Below, piece after piece: positions 32,896-42,128 of a stretch of DNA of 64,000 nucleotides (position 1 is its first letter; every line of letters starts with the position of its first letter). A model generated the notes under the pieces. It had not been told where the DNA came from and did no database searches. It saw only the letters and a program-made list of their open reading frames with translations. The position numbers and the translations under genes are program-made. Location of the stretch: assembly GCA_040220135.1 (NCBI GenBank), contig JAVJTT010000021.1, positions 124,001 through 188,000 on the forward strand, read 5' to 3'. The stretch is from CAJXMH01 sp040220135. Its GTDB lineage: Bacteria; Bacteroidota; Bacteroidia; Flavobacteriales_E; Vicingaceae.

Positions 32896-34149
32896 ATGGA
32901 ATTAAATAATATCAGGATTCATATCGTAGGCGCAGGTATTAGTGGTCTTGTTGCTGCTTTAGAGTTAGAGAAAGAGGGATTTAGTCCAACCATTTGGGAA
33001 GCAAGTAATCGAGGGGGGGGAAGGCTTAAAACAGACAATGTTGATGGTTATCAATTAGACCATGGGTTTCAAGTTCTATTAGACCAATATCCAAAAGTTA
33101 AAAGTCAGTTGAGTTTAGATGATTTAGCGCTTAGAAAGTTTGCACCCGGTGCTATGATTTACCATGAAAAAGGAACTGCCAAATGGGGAGATCCTTTTCG
33201 TGATATCCGTTTTTGGAAGGCTCCGTTTGATAAGTCAATAACCACACCCTTAGATTTAATACGATTACAACGTCTAAGAAAAATGGTTAAGCAGGCTAGT
33301 TTAATGGAGATTTTTGATCATAAAGAGATAAGCACACTTAACTACCTAGAACAAGAAGGATTTAGTAAAAGGATTGTGGAACGGTTTTTCAAGCCTTTTT
33401 ATGCCGGCATTTTTTTGGAAGATGAACTTTCAACGAGTAATCGGATGTTTGAATTTGTTTTTAAAATGTTTGCAGAAGGTGATGCCTGTATTCCGAAAGC
33501 TGGAATGCAAGCCATTGTGCAACAGTTGCTCGATAAATTGAAAAAAACTACCATACATTATGGAGCTAAAATTGATCGGATTGAGGGAGATAACTTGGTC
33601 TTAGAAGGAATTGATAAAATTGAGACGGATTATATACTAGTGGCTACCGAAGCAAGTAAACTAATTCCGAAGCTGAGTGATCAAGCTTTGGAGTGGAAAA
33701 GCTGTCACAACTTTTACTACGAAGTAGATCATACTCTTTTTTCTGATCCATTAATTGCTTTGCAAGCAAAAACGGGTCGGTTAATTAATAACTTTCACTT
33801 TCCACAAAACTTAAATCCCGCAAGCAAAGGCAAGAAAGAGTTGATTAGTTTAACGGTGGTTAACGACCGTGGACTGTCTGAATCTGACCTCCGTAAAAAA
33901 GTAGAAAGCGAACTTAAAAATGACCTTTCTTACTCAGCCTATCGTTTAATAAAACACTATTCAATTAAACGAGCACTGCCTCAAATACCCAACCTTAAAA
34001 ACGATATAGACTATACTGCCACTCAGCTTAAGCCGAACCTTTTTCTGGCTGGTGATTTGTTGCTAAACGGGTCTTTAAATGCAGCAATGTCCACCGGAGA
34101 GAGAGCAGCTGAAGCTATAAGCAATCGAATTAAAGGGATTTCTACTTAG
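32896..34149 (+). CDS. FAD-dependent oxidoreductase, amine oxidase/protoporphyrinogen oxidase-like
   Basis: A 417-residue flavoprotein. The dinucleotide fold is HIVGAGISGLVAALELEKEG (GxGxxG at 12-17) with the ribose-binding Glu in TIWEAS and the amine-oxidase GG motif N-R-G-G-G-R (39-43). The C-terminal FAD segment is LFLAGDLLLNGSLNAAMSTG. The arrangement is that of the amine oxidase / phytoene desaturase / HemY superfamily, but the substrate domain is not diagnostic. No signal peptide, so cytosolic. A small Cys-rich protein gene follows 31 bases downstream. Confidence 0.83.
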   Translation: MELNNIRIHIVGAGISGLVAALELEKEGFSPTIWEASNRGGGRLKTDNVDGYQLDHGFQVLLDQYPKVKSQLSLDDLALRKFAPGAMIYHEKGTAKWGDPFRDIRFWKAPFDKSITTPLDLIRLQRLRKMVKQASLMEIFDHKEISTLNYLEQEGFSKRIVERFFKPFYAGIFLEDELSTSNRMFEFVFKMFAEGDACIPKAGMQAIVQQLLDKLKKTTIHYGAKIDRIEGDNLVLEGIDKIETDYILVATEASKLIPKLSDQALEWKSCHNFYYEVDHTLFSDPLIALQAKTGRLINNFHFPQNLNPASKGKKELISLTVVNDRGLSESDLRKKVESELKNDLSYSAYRLIKHYSIKRALPQIPNLKNDIDYTATQLKPNLFLAGDLLLNGSLNAAMSTGERAAEAISNRIKGIST

Positions 34150-34180
34150 CTAGCTTCAGTGAAATACTTAGCTTTATCAC

Positions 34181-34774
34181 ATGAGTGAAACTGATGTTTT
34201 TTTGCAAGCCCGTAGTGAATCAATACCGGAAATTTTTTGGAGTGATTTAGAAGCAAGACCTTTTAGCAATTGCATTCTTTGCAAAAGTGAATTTCTAGTC
34301 ACGAAAGAGCCTTATTTAATTGAAAAAGCAGTGCAGGGGTTTAATGGAAAAGCAATCACTAACACAATCTTTGAGTATGCCGTTTGTTTGTCTTGTGCAG
34401 ATCAAATGCAGGTAAAGTTATCAGTTAGCTCTCGCGAAAGAATTGCGCACTATTTTCAATCTCAGGTTGACTTTATAGAACGAGCAAAAAGGTTAAAAGA
34501 AGAACCATTAGAGGATTGGTTAGAAAACTGTTTAATTCATCAAGAATCAGTTAATCGAGACGGAGAATGCCAAATCTATGCCCTCTGTCAAGGAGACCAA
34601 TTATTGGTTCAAGAATTTCCTTACATGATTCGCGCCGAAGCCTTGGATGAGATCATGGAACTGATATCTGCAGAAACCTTAGAGCAATTAGACGACTTCA
34701 AAAACGACTTGTTTGATGGTCCACCGGAATTGAAAGAGTTATTTGAAAAAGGTGGACCGAAAGTGCTTATCTAA
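34181..34774 (+). CDS. Four-cysteine (putative zinc-binding) protein, unknown function
   Basis: A 197-residue acidic protein. Two CxxC pairs, C31-x2-C34 in NCILCKSEF and C69-x2-C72 in VCLSCADQ, are placed like the halves of a zinc ribbon; in between is the segment EKAVQGFNGKAITNTIFEYA. The C-terminal half is alpha-helical and rich in Asp/Glu. No signal peptide is seen. It is probably cotranscribed with the FAD oxidoreductase and overlaps the end of the convergent PhyH gene by 8 bases. Function unknown. Confidence 0.68.
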   Translation: MSETDVFLQARSESIPEIFWSDLEARPFSNCILCKSEFLVTKEPYLIEKAVQGFNGKAITNTIFEYAVCLSCADQMQVKLSVSSRERIAHYFQSQVDFIERAKRLKEEPLEDWLENCLIHQESVNRDGECQIYALCQGDQLLVQEFPYMIRAEALDEIMELISAETLEQLDDFKNDLFDGPPELKELFEKGGPKVLI

Positions 34775-35543
34775 TGGTTTTCTTAAAAAGACTTCCCTTG
34801 CTTTTCGCCTGATCAAAGTAACTGTGTCCCCGCATTATCTTTCTCTCTCCTTGAGTGGTTTTGCCGGTTCTGTGGAAAATGTCTGTATCAAAAATAAAGA
34901 GGGTGCCGGCCTTTGCTTCCAATGGAATAACATGCTCTTCTTTATAAGGTAACTCTCTAGAAAGCTCCCTGTTTTCAAAAGTAATATCCTTTGCCTGCTC
35001 AGATTTCCTCAACTCTTCGGTCCATTTGTGGCTTCTGCCAACAAACTCGAAAGCTCCATTTTCTTTGCTCACATCATTTAAATAAATGAAAAACTTCAAG
35101 CATTTTTGCACGTCAAAGTGAAGTTCCACGGCATAGGTTACAGTGCCCGGCACATCTCTTACTACATAAATCTTGCTATTTAGATCTACAGTAGGGTGCA
35201 CATATTCATCTTTTAATTGATGCATACCTTCCTGATCAAAAAACTTAGCGGTAAAAGGAAAGTCCTTCGTTCTAAACTTTTTTCGATTGATCCCAACCCC
35301 TTCACCTTTCTCAAGCTTAAATGGACTAATGCCCCGCGATTTGCTTTTGACTAGTTGCTCAAACTCATGATTTAAGCCATCAAGCTCCATTTTATTGATA
35401 AAATTGGGGAAAATCACAATGCCGTCCTCATCGATACGTCTTAGGGTCTCGGCCTGTGTTGTAGATTTTGGGTCAGCGGTAAATTCTGTTAAGTCATATC
35501 TTTTAGTTATGACATTGTCGTCTTTTGTGAGTGCAACTTCCAT
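34767..35543 (-). CDS. Phytanoyl-CoA dioxygenase (PhyH) family protein
   Basis: A 258-residue Fe(II)/2-oxoglutarate-dependent oxygenase. The facial triad is H142-x-D144 in VELHFDVQK and H224 in DTDIFHRTGKTTQGERKIM, followed by Arg (R235 or R238) for 2-oxoglutarate. Fold markers include FEFVGRSHKWTEELRK and AGTLFIFD. The substrate cannot be inferred; PhyH enzymes hydroxylate fatty acyl chains and many secondary metabolites. A single-gene unit between two plus-strand groups. Confidence 0.85.
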   Translation of the reverse strand: MEVALTKDDNVITKRYDLTEFTADPKSTTQAETLRRIDEDGIVIFPNFINKMELDGLNHEFEQLVKSKSRGISPFKLEKGEGVGINRKKFRTKDFPFTAKFFDQEGMHQLKDEYVHPTVDLNSKIYVVRDVPGTVTYAVELHFDVQKCLKFFIYLNDVSKENGAFEFVGRSHKWTEELRKSEQAKDITFENRELSRELPYKEEHVIPLEAKAGTLFIFDTDIFHRTGKTTQGERKIMRGHSYFDQAKSKGSLFKKTIR

Positions 35544-35667
35544 TTCTTTTAATTTTAGTGCAAGTTAGTTTCGCCTTTCTTAAAGAAATATGATAAGAAT
35601 CAGTTTTTGACTTTTGCTTGGGTGACCTTTTGCTAATTTCACCATTAACTCATAAAGCAACTTAAGA

Positions 35668-36216
35668 ATGAAGGACCAAGAAGTTTTAGATGCGATTGCC
35701 ACAAAAAGAGAAAGTCGTGCTATTCACTTTCTGTATCAATCTGTTTTTCCGCAAGTACTTGCCACCGTTCAAAAGTACGGTGGTATGAAGCATGATGCAG
35801 AAGATGTTTTTCAAGAAGCTTTGGTGGTCTTAATTCGAAAGGTGGAAGCCGGACATTTTCAACTACAGGCAAAACTGAGCACTTATCTTTGTGCAATTTG
35901 CAAGTATAATTGGTGGGAAAAAAACAAAGGACTAAACCGAGTAGAGCTAATGGAAGGCCATCGGCTTACACCTGCCGAAGTTGAGCTATTGGAAAAGTCA
36001 ATTCATGAAGAAGCAAAATACCAAAAGGCCGAGCTTGCTTTTGACCGATTGGGCGAGAAGTGTAAAAAGCTCTTACAATATTTTTACTTAGAAGATAAAA
36101 GTATGCGGTGGATCGCAACGAAACTCAGTTTAAAATCTGGAAAAGTAGCTAAAAATCAGAAGTATAAGTGTATGAAAAAAGCACGATGGCATTACCATAA
36201 ATTAGCAGAGGCATGA
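35668..36216 (+). CDS. ECF-family RNA polymerase sigma factor
   Basis: A 182-residue protein. Region 2 has FLYQSVFPQVLATVQKYGGM then DAEDVFQEALVVLIRKVE, the standard DAEDVxQE motif. Region 4 is LGEKCKKLLQYFYLEDKSMR then WIATKLSLKSGKVAKNQKYK, a helix-turn-helix. The ATGA overlap with the next gene (36213-36216) couples it to a membrane protein that is the obvious candidate anti-sigma partner. The target promoters are unknown. Confidence 0.85.
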   Translation: MKDQEVLDAIATKRESRAIHFLYQSVFPQVLATVQKYGGMKHDAEDVFQEALVVLIRKVEAGHFQLQAKLSTYLCAICKYNWWEKNKGLNRVELMEGHRLTPAEVELLEKSIHEEAKYQKAELAFDRLGEKCKKLLQYFYLEDKSMRWIATKLSLKSGKVAKNQKYKCMKKARWHYHKLAEA

Positions 36217-37949
36217 AGGAAGAACATCAATATTTACTCGATGCTTTTTTGCAGCAAAACCTAAGAGAAGGAGAGGAGGCTCGTCTTAAAGAGCTTTGTT
36301 CAGCTGATTCCAATTTTAAAAAAGAGCTTGAAGAGGCTGAACTGATCCTTAAAGGAATGAAGCGAAAAGCAATAAAAAAACGCATTCAAAAGTCTAGAAA
36401 AGGAGGAGTCAAGGGCAGAACTTCTAAGATAATCGCAATAGGATTGCTCTCCTTAGCAGTGCTAATACTCCTATCAAGGTATTTACTTCAGGAGGAAAGA
36501 ACTGAAAAGAAAGTGCCTACCGAGCAAGCTGCTCCTACTATTGATATTACTACTCAAGGTTCACCGACAATACCTAAAGAAACAAAACATAAAACATTAA
36601 TAGATACCATTTCTAAAGTTTTTAGAAGGAAAACTAGCGAGCAAATAACCTCTAAAAAAGTAGAGGTTGTAGATAGCTTGAGCAGGGAAAAGTCAATTCC
36701 CTTTAAACCTAAAAAGATTAGGACACAACAATTTTCAATTCATCAGTTTTCACAACAGAGTATTGTGGGAGAACAAGGAACAAAAGTCCAATTTCCTGCA
36801 GGGGCTTTCGCCACAAAGTCTGACTCTATTCGGATTGAACTAGAAGAGTACTACGACCTTAAAGATATGCTTTTTGCCGACCTAAGTACTCAAACCATTG
36901 ACGGATCAATTCTTCAAAGCGGAGGGATGATCAAAGTAGAGGCTTTTGATCGGACTGGCAGAAAGCTGCAATTAAAAGAGGGGAAAAGTGTTGGAATAAA
37001 TTTTTCAAGTTCTGAGCAGCAGAATAGTGAGATGAAAATCTATTATGGAAACGATTCAGAAGAAACAATAGAGTGGGAACAAAAAGCTACTTCTAAGAAA
37101 GACAGTTTAAGAAAGGAAATAAGTGTTCGTCCGCTTTTTCATGGAGGTATATATTATAAAGATGTCGATAAGCAACCAATCTATAGTACAACCAAAAAGT
37201 TAGAAACTACACTGAACGAAAACATGCGGTATCAAAAGCAGTGGAGAAATAAAAATGATATTGAAGCAAAAATTTTGTATTCTGTGGGCGAGTTCGGCTT
37301 TGTGCAGGGTGCTTATATAATAGGAGAGAGTCCCACTTGGGCTGATAGTTTGGTGCAAAAGCTATTTATGAGTCTACCAAGGTTTGAAGAAGCAGGGGTG
37401 CATAAGGGGGAAAAAAGGGCGGTGCGAATGGTTTTAACTATGGCTTTGAATCCGCAGCAAGAAAAGCAATATTACTCTTCAAACGAATGGAATGAGTTTT
37501 ATGATCTTAAAATTAAAAGACGAAATGCAGAGCAGAAGCAAGCCGGAGTGAAAGAGAGAAGAAGGTTCTTAGATCAAAGTCGAGCTAGCTTTCAAGAGGG
37601 TAGTGGTGCCATGGAAAAATACCGTCGAAACAGTGAACGATTAGGTTGGATCAACTTGGATTCCCCTTGCTATCGAGAAACAGAGGTTATTGCTTTGAAG
37701 CTACCAGACTCTCTCTTAGATTACAAAGTAAGGTTAGTTGAGCCAAATAGAAAGGTGATTTTAGCTCCAGTAAGAAGCTCTAAAAAAGCTGAGTTTAAAA
37801 AAGTGCCGGAAGGAATTGAGATGTTTCTTTTTGTACAAAAAGGAGAAGGAGTTAATCGAAGCTATGCTTGGCAGAAGTGGAAAATCGATCGACAATTCCC
37901 TGAAATAAGGTTTCAAAACAAGCCAGACTTTAGCGGGACAATTGATTGA
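36213..37949 (+). CDS. Membrane protein coupled to ECF sigma factor, candidate anti-sigma
   Basis: A 578-residue protein with a short N-terminal cytoplasmic helical part (1-65, EHQYLLDAFLQQNLREGEEA, RLKELCSADS), one transmembrane helix (about 72-91) and a large outside part. Residues about 175-290 resemble the ZU5-like 'FPAGAF' domain of Bacteroidota periplasmic proteins (GTKVQFPAGAF, DLSTQTIDGSILQSGG). The C-terminal 290 residues have no clear family. The N-terminus is placed like an anti-sigma domain, but it is not a FecR or RskA sequence, so this role is inference from position and layout. Confidence 0.65.
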   Translation: MKEEHQYLLDAFLQQNLREGEEARLKELCSADSNFKKELEEAELILKGMKRKAIKKRIQKSRKGGVKGRTSKIIAIGLLSLAVLILLSRYLLQEERTEKKVPTEQAAPTIDITTQGSPTIPKETKHKTLIDTISKVFRRKTSEQITSKKVEVVDSLSREKSIPFKPKKIRTQQFSIHQFSQQSIVGEQGTKVQFPAGAFATKSDSIRIELEEYYDLKDMLFADLSTQTIDGSILQSGGMIKVEAFDRTGRKLQLKEGKSVGINFSSSEQQNSEMKIYYGNDSEETIEWEQKATSKKDSLRKEISVRPLFHGGIYYKDVDKQPIYSTTKKLETTLNENMRYQKQWRNKNDIEAKILYSVGEFGFVQGAYIIGESPTWADSLVQKLFMSLPRFEEAGVHKGEKRAVRMVLTMALNPQQEKQYYSSNEWNEFYDLKIKRRNAEQKQAGVKERRRFLDQSRASFQEGSGAMEKYRRNSERLGWINLDSPCYRETEVIALKLPDSLLDYKVRLVEPNRKVILAPVRSSKKAEFKKVPEGIEMFLFVQKGEGVNRSYAWQKWKIDRQFPEIRFQNKPDFSGTID

Positions 37950-38039
37950 TTTGAAGGAATAAGCCTATCTTCAAAGAAATTTTTAACTGCATGTAACTTT
38001 TTTTGGTCATAAGGTACTTACAGTTAGAAAAGACCCACA

Positions 38040-38594
38040 ATGAAGGTTGATCAAGATACATTTTTAGAACTCTATCGTCCGGTGCATGAATCATTTGCGC
38101 GCTTTTGTCATGCCAAGGCCTATGGAGTTGTGGAAGCAGAAGATCTAATTTCTGAGTCCATTACATGTGCGCTTGAGCGCTTTCATACCCTCAAAAGTGA
38201 AAAAGCCTTTCTGAGTTTTTTGTTTTCTATTGCTAGCAATTTGGTCCATAAGAAAAACAGAAGACTAAAGTTTAAAGGTGAGTTATCAGAAGCCATGGAA
38301 TTAAATATTCCGGCTGAAGGCATTAGCGCTGATAGTCGTTTAGATGTTCAGCTGCTTTATAAAGCCTTGGCAAAGCTTCCCAAAGAGCAAGAAGAGGCAA
38401 TTATACTTTTTGAGATCAGTGGTTTTTCAATTAAGGAAGTGGCTAAAATTCAATCCTCCGGAGAGTCTGCGGTAAAGCAAAGATTACGAAGAGGACGTAA
38501 ACATTTGGCTAAGCTGTTAGGAGCTGACGATTTGCAAAAAGAATCAGTTACGCAGCCTTCTTCCTTTTTAACCCTAGTTTTTTTAAGCTTTTAG
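38040..38594 (+). CDS. ECF-family RNA polymerase sigma factor
   Basis: A 184-residue protein. Region 2 (LYRPVHESFARFCHAKAYGV, VEAEDLISESITCALERFH) and region 4 (LLYKALAKLPKEQEEAIILF, FSIKEVAKIQSSGESAVKQR) are both present. The LISESI in place of VxQE is a sequence variation in region 2.2. It is unrelated in detail to the sigma factor at 35668 but organised identically, with a membrane protein 4 bases downstream. Confidence 0.85.
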   Translation: MKVDQDTFLELYRPVHESFARFCHAKAYGVVEAEDLISESITCALERFHTLKSEKAFLSFLFSIASNLVHKKNRRLKFKGELSEAMELNIPAEGISADSRLDVQLLYKALAKLPKEQEEAIILFEISGFSIKEVAKIQSSGESAVKQRLRRGRKHLAKLLGADDLQKESVTQPSSFLTLVFLSF

Positions 38595-38598
38595 TCAA

Positions 38599-40332
38599 AT
38601 GAGTAAGAAAAATTTACAATCCTATTTCGCAAAAGCAAGGGAGCTTCCCTTGACAAGCGACTATGCGATGGTTGAAAAGCTTGTTCGACAAAAAGGCGTA
38701 ACCTCGGTTTCACCCAAAAAATGGTGGTGGAACCTAAACACCCTAATCCTTATGACCACTTTAACCACTACCATGCTTCTCGCCGCTTTTTATTGGCTAG
38801 GAAACCCGGCTGAATCACATTATATAGCTACCAAGATCGAACCTATTGCGCCTCTTCAATTTGATAAAGGCCCTTTAATGATCGATGTAATAATCACAGA
38901 GCCCGAAAAGGAAGAAGCTGCCCCAGAAAGTATAGAAATGAAAAGTATGCCTGCCAAAACTTGGCAATATGAACCCCTCTGGAAGGAGGCGGATGAACCT
39001 ATTCCAATGCCAGAAATGGAAATTGTTGCATTAGAAGAGACTCAAACGAATTCTAATGAGGCATTTGAGATTGATACGAGCAATTTAAGCGAGAATCAAA
39101 AAGTTATAAAAAGTGTACTGGCAAGCGAGGGAGTAAGTTGGTTTGAGTTGCAAAATACAAGAGGAGATATCCGTATTCATAAATCTTCGGCTTCTACAAT
39201 ACAACTTCAAGCTTTAGTTGAAGTTAAAACCAAAAAGAAAGACCAAGAGTCAGCTGCATTAGCAGACTTTCAGATTGAATTAAAAAAGAAAGGAGATCGT
39301 GTAATGGTTGAAAGTAATTGGGAAGATGTATTTAGCTGCATGTGCACGAGTAACAGCAAGAAAGATTACATTAAGACTGCAGAAGGGGAGAAAATTAAGA
39401 TTGATGAGTTAAACATTAGTTATGACATCTACCTTCCGGATGACATACATCTTGACCTGAAAAATAGTTATGCTGATATTGAAATTCCTGATTGGAGTGC
39501 CAATTTAAAAGTAAGACTTTTTCACGCTGACCTTCACGGAGGAAGTGTGAGAAAGCTAGTGCTATCAAACAGTTATGGCAAAGCTTTTTTAGGAGACTTC
39601 AAAGAAGCAAGTGGAAAGCTATTCAAAGCTGAACTAGTGCTTAAAAATGGAGAAAAATTAGATCTAAAAGCCAATTACTCAACCTTAAACCTAGGGCAGT
39701 TGAGCGAGGTTGAACTTAATGCCTTTCAATCGGATGCTGAGTTTCAAGCCATTCATCAAAAACTAACTTCAAACTTTAGATACGGCAAATTAAAGGTTGG
39801 AAAAAGTGTTGATAATGTGAACATTAAGGCCTTTCAAGCAAAGCTGTATTTTGATGTAATTAATCAAGCTGATGTAAACCTGTCTTACTCAAGATTAGAA
39901 GTCAATCAGCTTAACAGCTTGAATAGTGAGAACGCTTTTCAATCTAACATTGACCTTGGAGCGATAAAAGAATTTCGTGGAAACTTAAAGTACAGTCCCT
40001 TAAAAATAGAACAGCTTGACAATGTTTTCGAATTGACGAGCTTTCAAGGAAAGGTAAAGATTGATAAACTTTCAGCTTCATTTCAAAACATTGACATGAC
40101 CTGCAAGTATACGGACCTGGATATTGGTATTGAAGCTAAAGGTGGGTACAAGCTAAACCTAGAGAGTAATTATGCTAGTTTAGACTTGCCTGAAATGAGT
40201 CAAGTCAGCACGGAAAGCTCTCACAGTAGAAAGAACATTCAATCTGTTTATGATCCTGAGCAGAAAGGGGAGGACTTACCCCAGATTGCAGTGAATATGT
40301 TTCAAGGCAGCTTAAATTTAAAGAACAATTAG
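38599..40332 (+). CDS. Membrane protein with DUF4097-like beta-repeat domain, candidate anti-sigma
   Basis: A 577-residue protein with a cytoplasmic N-terminus of about 44 residues, one transmembrane helix (about 46-67), a proline/glutamate-rich linker (about 75-160) and an outside beta-solenoid-like region (about 165-577). That region resembles DUF4097 adhesin domains (VSWFELQNTRGDIRIHKSSA, YDIYLPDDIHLDLKNSYADI). Short repeats such as LKANYSTLNLG, LNAFQSDAEF, IKAFQAKLYF, LSYSRLEV and LTSFQGKVKI recur through the C-terminal half. Its close linkage to the sigma gene suggests it senses an envelope state and controls the sigma factor. It ends before a strong terminator. Confidence 0.68.
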   Translation: MSKKNLQSYFAKARELPLTSDYAMVEKLVRQKGVTSVSPKKWWWNLNTLILMTTLTTTMLLAAFYWLGNPAESHYIATKIEPIAPLQFDKGPLMIDVIITEPEKEEAAPESIEMKSMPAKTWQYEPLWKEADEPIPMPEMEIVALEETQTNSNEAFEIDTSNLSENQKVIKSVLASEGVSWFELQNTRGDIRIHKSSASTIQLQALVEVKTKKKDQESAALADFQIELKKKGDRVMVESNWEDVFSCMCTSNSKKDYIKTAEGEKIKIDELNISYDIYLPDDIHLDLKNSYADIEIPDWSANLKVRLFHADLHGGSVRKLVLSNSYGKAFLGDFKEASGKLFKAELVLKNGEKLDLKANYSTLNLGQLSEVELNAFQSDAEFQAIHQKLTSNFRYGKLKVGKSVDNVNIKAFQAKLYFDVINQADVNLSYSRLEVNQLNSLNSENAFQSNIDLGAIKEFRGNLKYSPLKIEQLDNVFELTSFQGKVKIDKLSASFQNIDMTCKYTDLDIGIEAKGGYKLNLESNYASLDLPEMSQVSTESSHSRKNIQSVYDPEQKGEDLPQIAVNMFQGSLNLKNN

Positions 40333-40351
40333 ATTTCCTTTTTCATCTTGA

Positions 40352-40392
40352 ATAGCCCTTTTGGACTTTGTTCCAAAAGGGCTATCTTTTTT
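40352..40392 (+). terminator. Intrinsic terminator after the DUF4097-like gene
   Basis: A 14-bp perfect stem ATAGCCCTTTTGGA / TCCAAAAGGGCTAT with a 6-base loop and T6 tail. Confidence 0.88.
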
Positions 40393-40414
40393 AATACAAT
40401 TTTTCAAGTAACTA

Positions 40415-40444
40415 TTGTTTCTTAGCGCAATAGTTATATCTTCG
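40415..40444 (+). promoter_or_regulatory. Promoter of the lipoprotein gene at 40474
   Basis: TTG (40415-40417), 19 bases, TATCTTCG (40437-40444), one mismatch from the -7 consensus, 29 bases before the ATG. Confidence 0.5.
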
Positions 40445-40473
40445 GCCAAAACAATTATTAACCTAACTTTTTA

Positions 40474-42054
40474 TTGATGAAAAAAATTATTTACCAAAGC
40501 TGCTTGGCCGGCTTATGCCTTATGCTAAGCGCTTGCCCTAGTGGAAAAAACAAATCCCCTAAAAAAGAAAAGAAAAAAGAACAAGTAAAAACATACAGCT
40601 ATAGTGTTCGTATGGAAGCGGCTACGGAATTAGATGCCGCACCTGCATTACAGTCTTTTGTACACGCCACACACGGTGATGAATGGCTATTGTTTGCCGG
40701 ACGTACCAATGCAGAGGCAGATGAAGGCGGCTTGCATAAGCAAGCTCAAGATGCTAATTACTCCAATCAATCTTTTGTGCCAATATCGTTTAATACAAGG
40801 TTGTATAGTTATAATTATGCAAGTAACAAACTATACCAAATGGAGTTTGAGGCACTTAAGTCAAAGTTAAAAAGCTGGGGTGATTCATTGAATTCTAGTA
40901 AAAGTAAGCTATCAACACTTTTGCTTAACTATCATGCGCAATTACAAGCCAATGGCAAAATATTTAGAATCTCGAATCCACAATGCACGCAAGTTGATTC
41001 TTTTTTATATGTGATTGGCGGATATGGTCCTGCCTTAGATGATGTAAACAGTGCCAAATCTTACAAAACTTCGGCACATTTTGCTCGTATTCACGTGCCT
41101 ACTATGCTTAAAGTAGTAGAATCGAAGTGGGATGAATTGAGTTTAAGACAGTGGAAAGACCTTTTTAGGTTTGGAACCAATAGCACTTTAAAAGCCACAG
41201 GTGGAGAGATGTTTAAGTTAGGGGAGAAGTTCTATTTAGCCGGTGGTCATAACTATCAACACATCAGTCCTTCTCAAACATATTTGAATTGTGTTTATAA
41301 ATTTGATCTCACAGCAGATGATCAAACCTACACCTTAAGCGCAACCAACATTGACACCATTTCGGATAAGACTCCTTCTCAATTAAAAAACGATACTGCT
41401 TTAGTGGATAGCACTTCTAAATTTAGAAGAAGAGATGGTCCAATTGTCCCAACTTTGTATACTTTAAATCAGGCTACTCATGAAGGTATAAGCTTTTACG
41501 GTGGGGTATTCAAGTACCATTTTGCGGCTTGGAATAAGGCCATTCACATACAGCCCGGATTAGGCCAAGAGTATATAGAAGTAGACTCCTCGGACTTTTA
41601 CATGAACAATTACAATGTTTATTCTTGTCCTGACTTTGGGATTTTAGACAAGGGAAGCAATGTTATACACACTTTTTTGCCTGGAGGCATAGGAAATGGA
41701 AAGGATGACAACAACCTTTCTGCTTTTACCAATACCTTAGGGCATGCTACCTATAACTTTAAGAATAGTGAAATGACGTTTGAAGCAAAACCAAATTGCT
41801 TTTCGGAAGAGTTTTTCGGAGCAGAGGCGGCCTTTTTACCTTCTAGCAATTCCGTTTATGATAGCTTAAATGGTAAGCAAACAGAACTAATTCATGGAGA
41901 CAAAACATTTCCGGTATTAGATGATGAAGTCATGGTAGGATATATTTATGGTGGTATTCAAGCCTTTGAAGGCTCTCCATCTACTTATGGACCTGGCAAA
42001 TCTGCTGCCACTAATCGAATTTGGAGAGTATTGGTCAAGAGAACTGAGAAATAA
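40474..42054 (+). CDS. Lipoprotein with Kelch-like repeats, unknown function
   Basis: A 526-residue lipoprotein (lipobox LMLSAC, Cys about 22) with a Lys-rich stretch straight after the lipid anchor (KNKSPKKEKKKEQ). The body has repeated blade-like segments (HGDEWLLFAGRTNAEADEGG, DSFLYVIGGYGPALDDVNSA, GEKFYLAGGHNYQHISPSQT, GISFYGGVFKYHF, VMVGYIYGGIQAFEGS) that look like a Kelch-type beta-propeller. No catalytic motif is seen. It has its own promoter and terminator, so it is expressed singly, probably on the outer membrane. Confidence 0.7.
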   Translation: MMKKIIYQSCLAGLCLMLSACPSGKNKSPKKEKKKEQVKTYSYSVRMEAATELDAAPALQSFVHATHGDEWLLFAGRTNAEADEGGLHKQAQDANYSNQSFVPISFNTRLYSYNYASNKLYQMEFEALKSKLKSWGDSLNSSKSKLSTLLLNYHAQLQANGKIFRISNPQCTQVDSFLYVIGGYGPALDDVNSAKSYKTSAHFARIHVPTMLKVVESKWDELSLRQWKDLFRFGTNSTLKATGGEMFKLGEKFYLAGGHNYQHISPSQTYLNCVYKFDLTADDQTYTLSATNIDTISDKTPSQLKNDTALVDSTSKFRRRDGPIVPTLYTLNQATHEGISFYGGVFKYHFAAWNKAIHIQPGLGQEYIEVDSSDFYMNNYNVYSCPDFGILDKGSNVIHTFLPGGIGNGKDDNNLSAFTNTLGHATYNFKNSEMTFEAKPNCFSEEFFGAEAAFLPSSNSVYDSLNGKQTELIHGDKTFPVLDDEVMVGYIYGGIQAFEGSPSTYGPGKSAATNRIWRVLVKRTEK

Positions 42055-42076
42055 CTCCAGTTAATATTGCATTAAA

Positions 42077-42115
42077 AAGCCCCTTTTCAATTTTGAAAAG
42101 GGGCTTCTGTTTTTT
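42077..42115. terminator. Terminator between convergent genes
   Basis: AAGCCCCTTTTCAA / TTGAAAAGGGGCTT, a 14-bp stem with a 2-base loop. T6 follows on the plus strand, and an A-rich left flank gives T on the minus strand, so it can serve both 40474-42054 and 42129-42428. Confidence 0.85.
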
Positions 42116-42128
42116 AAAAAGGCAGGAA

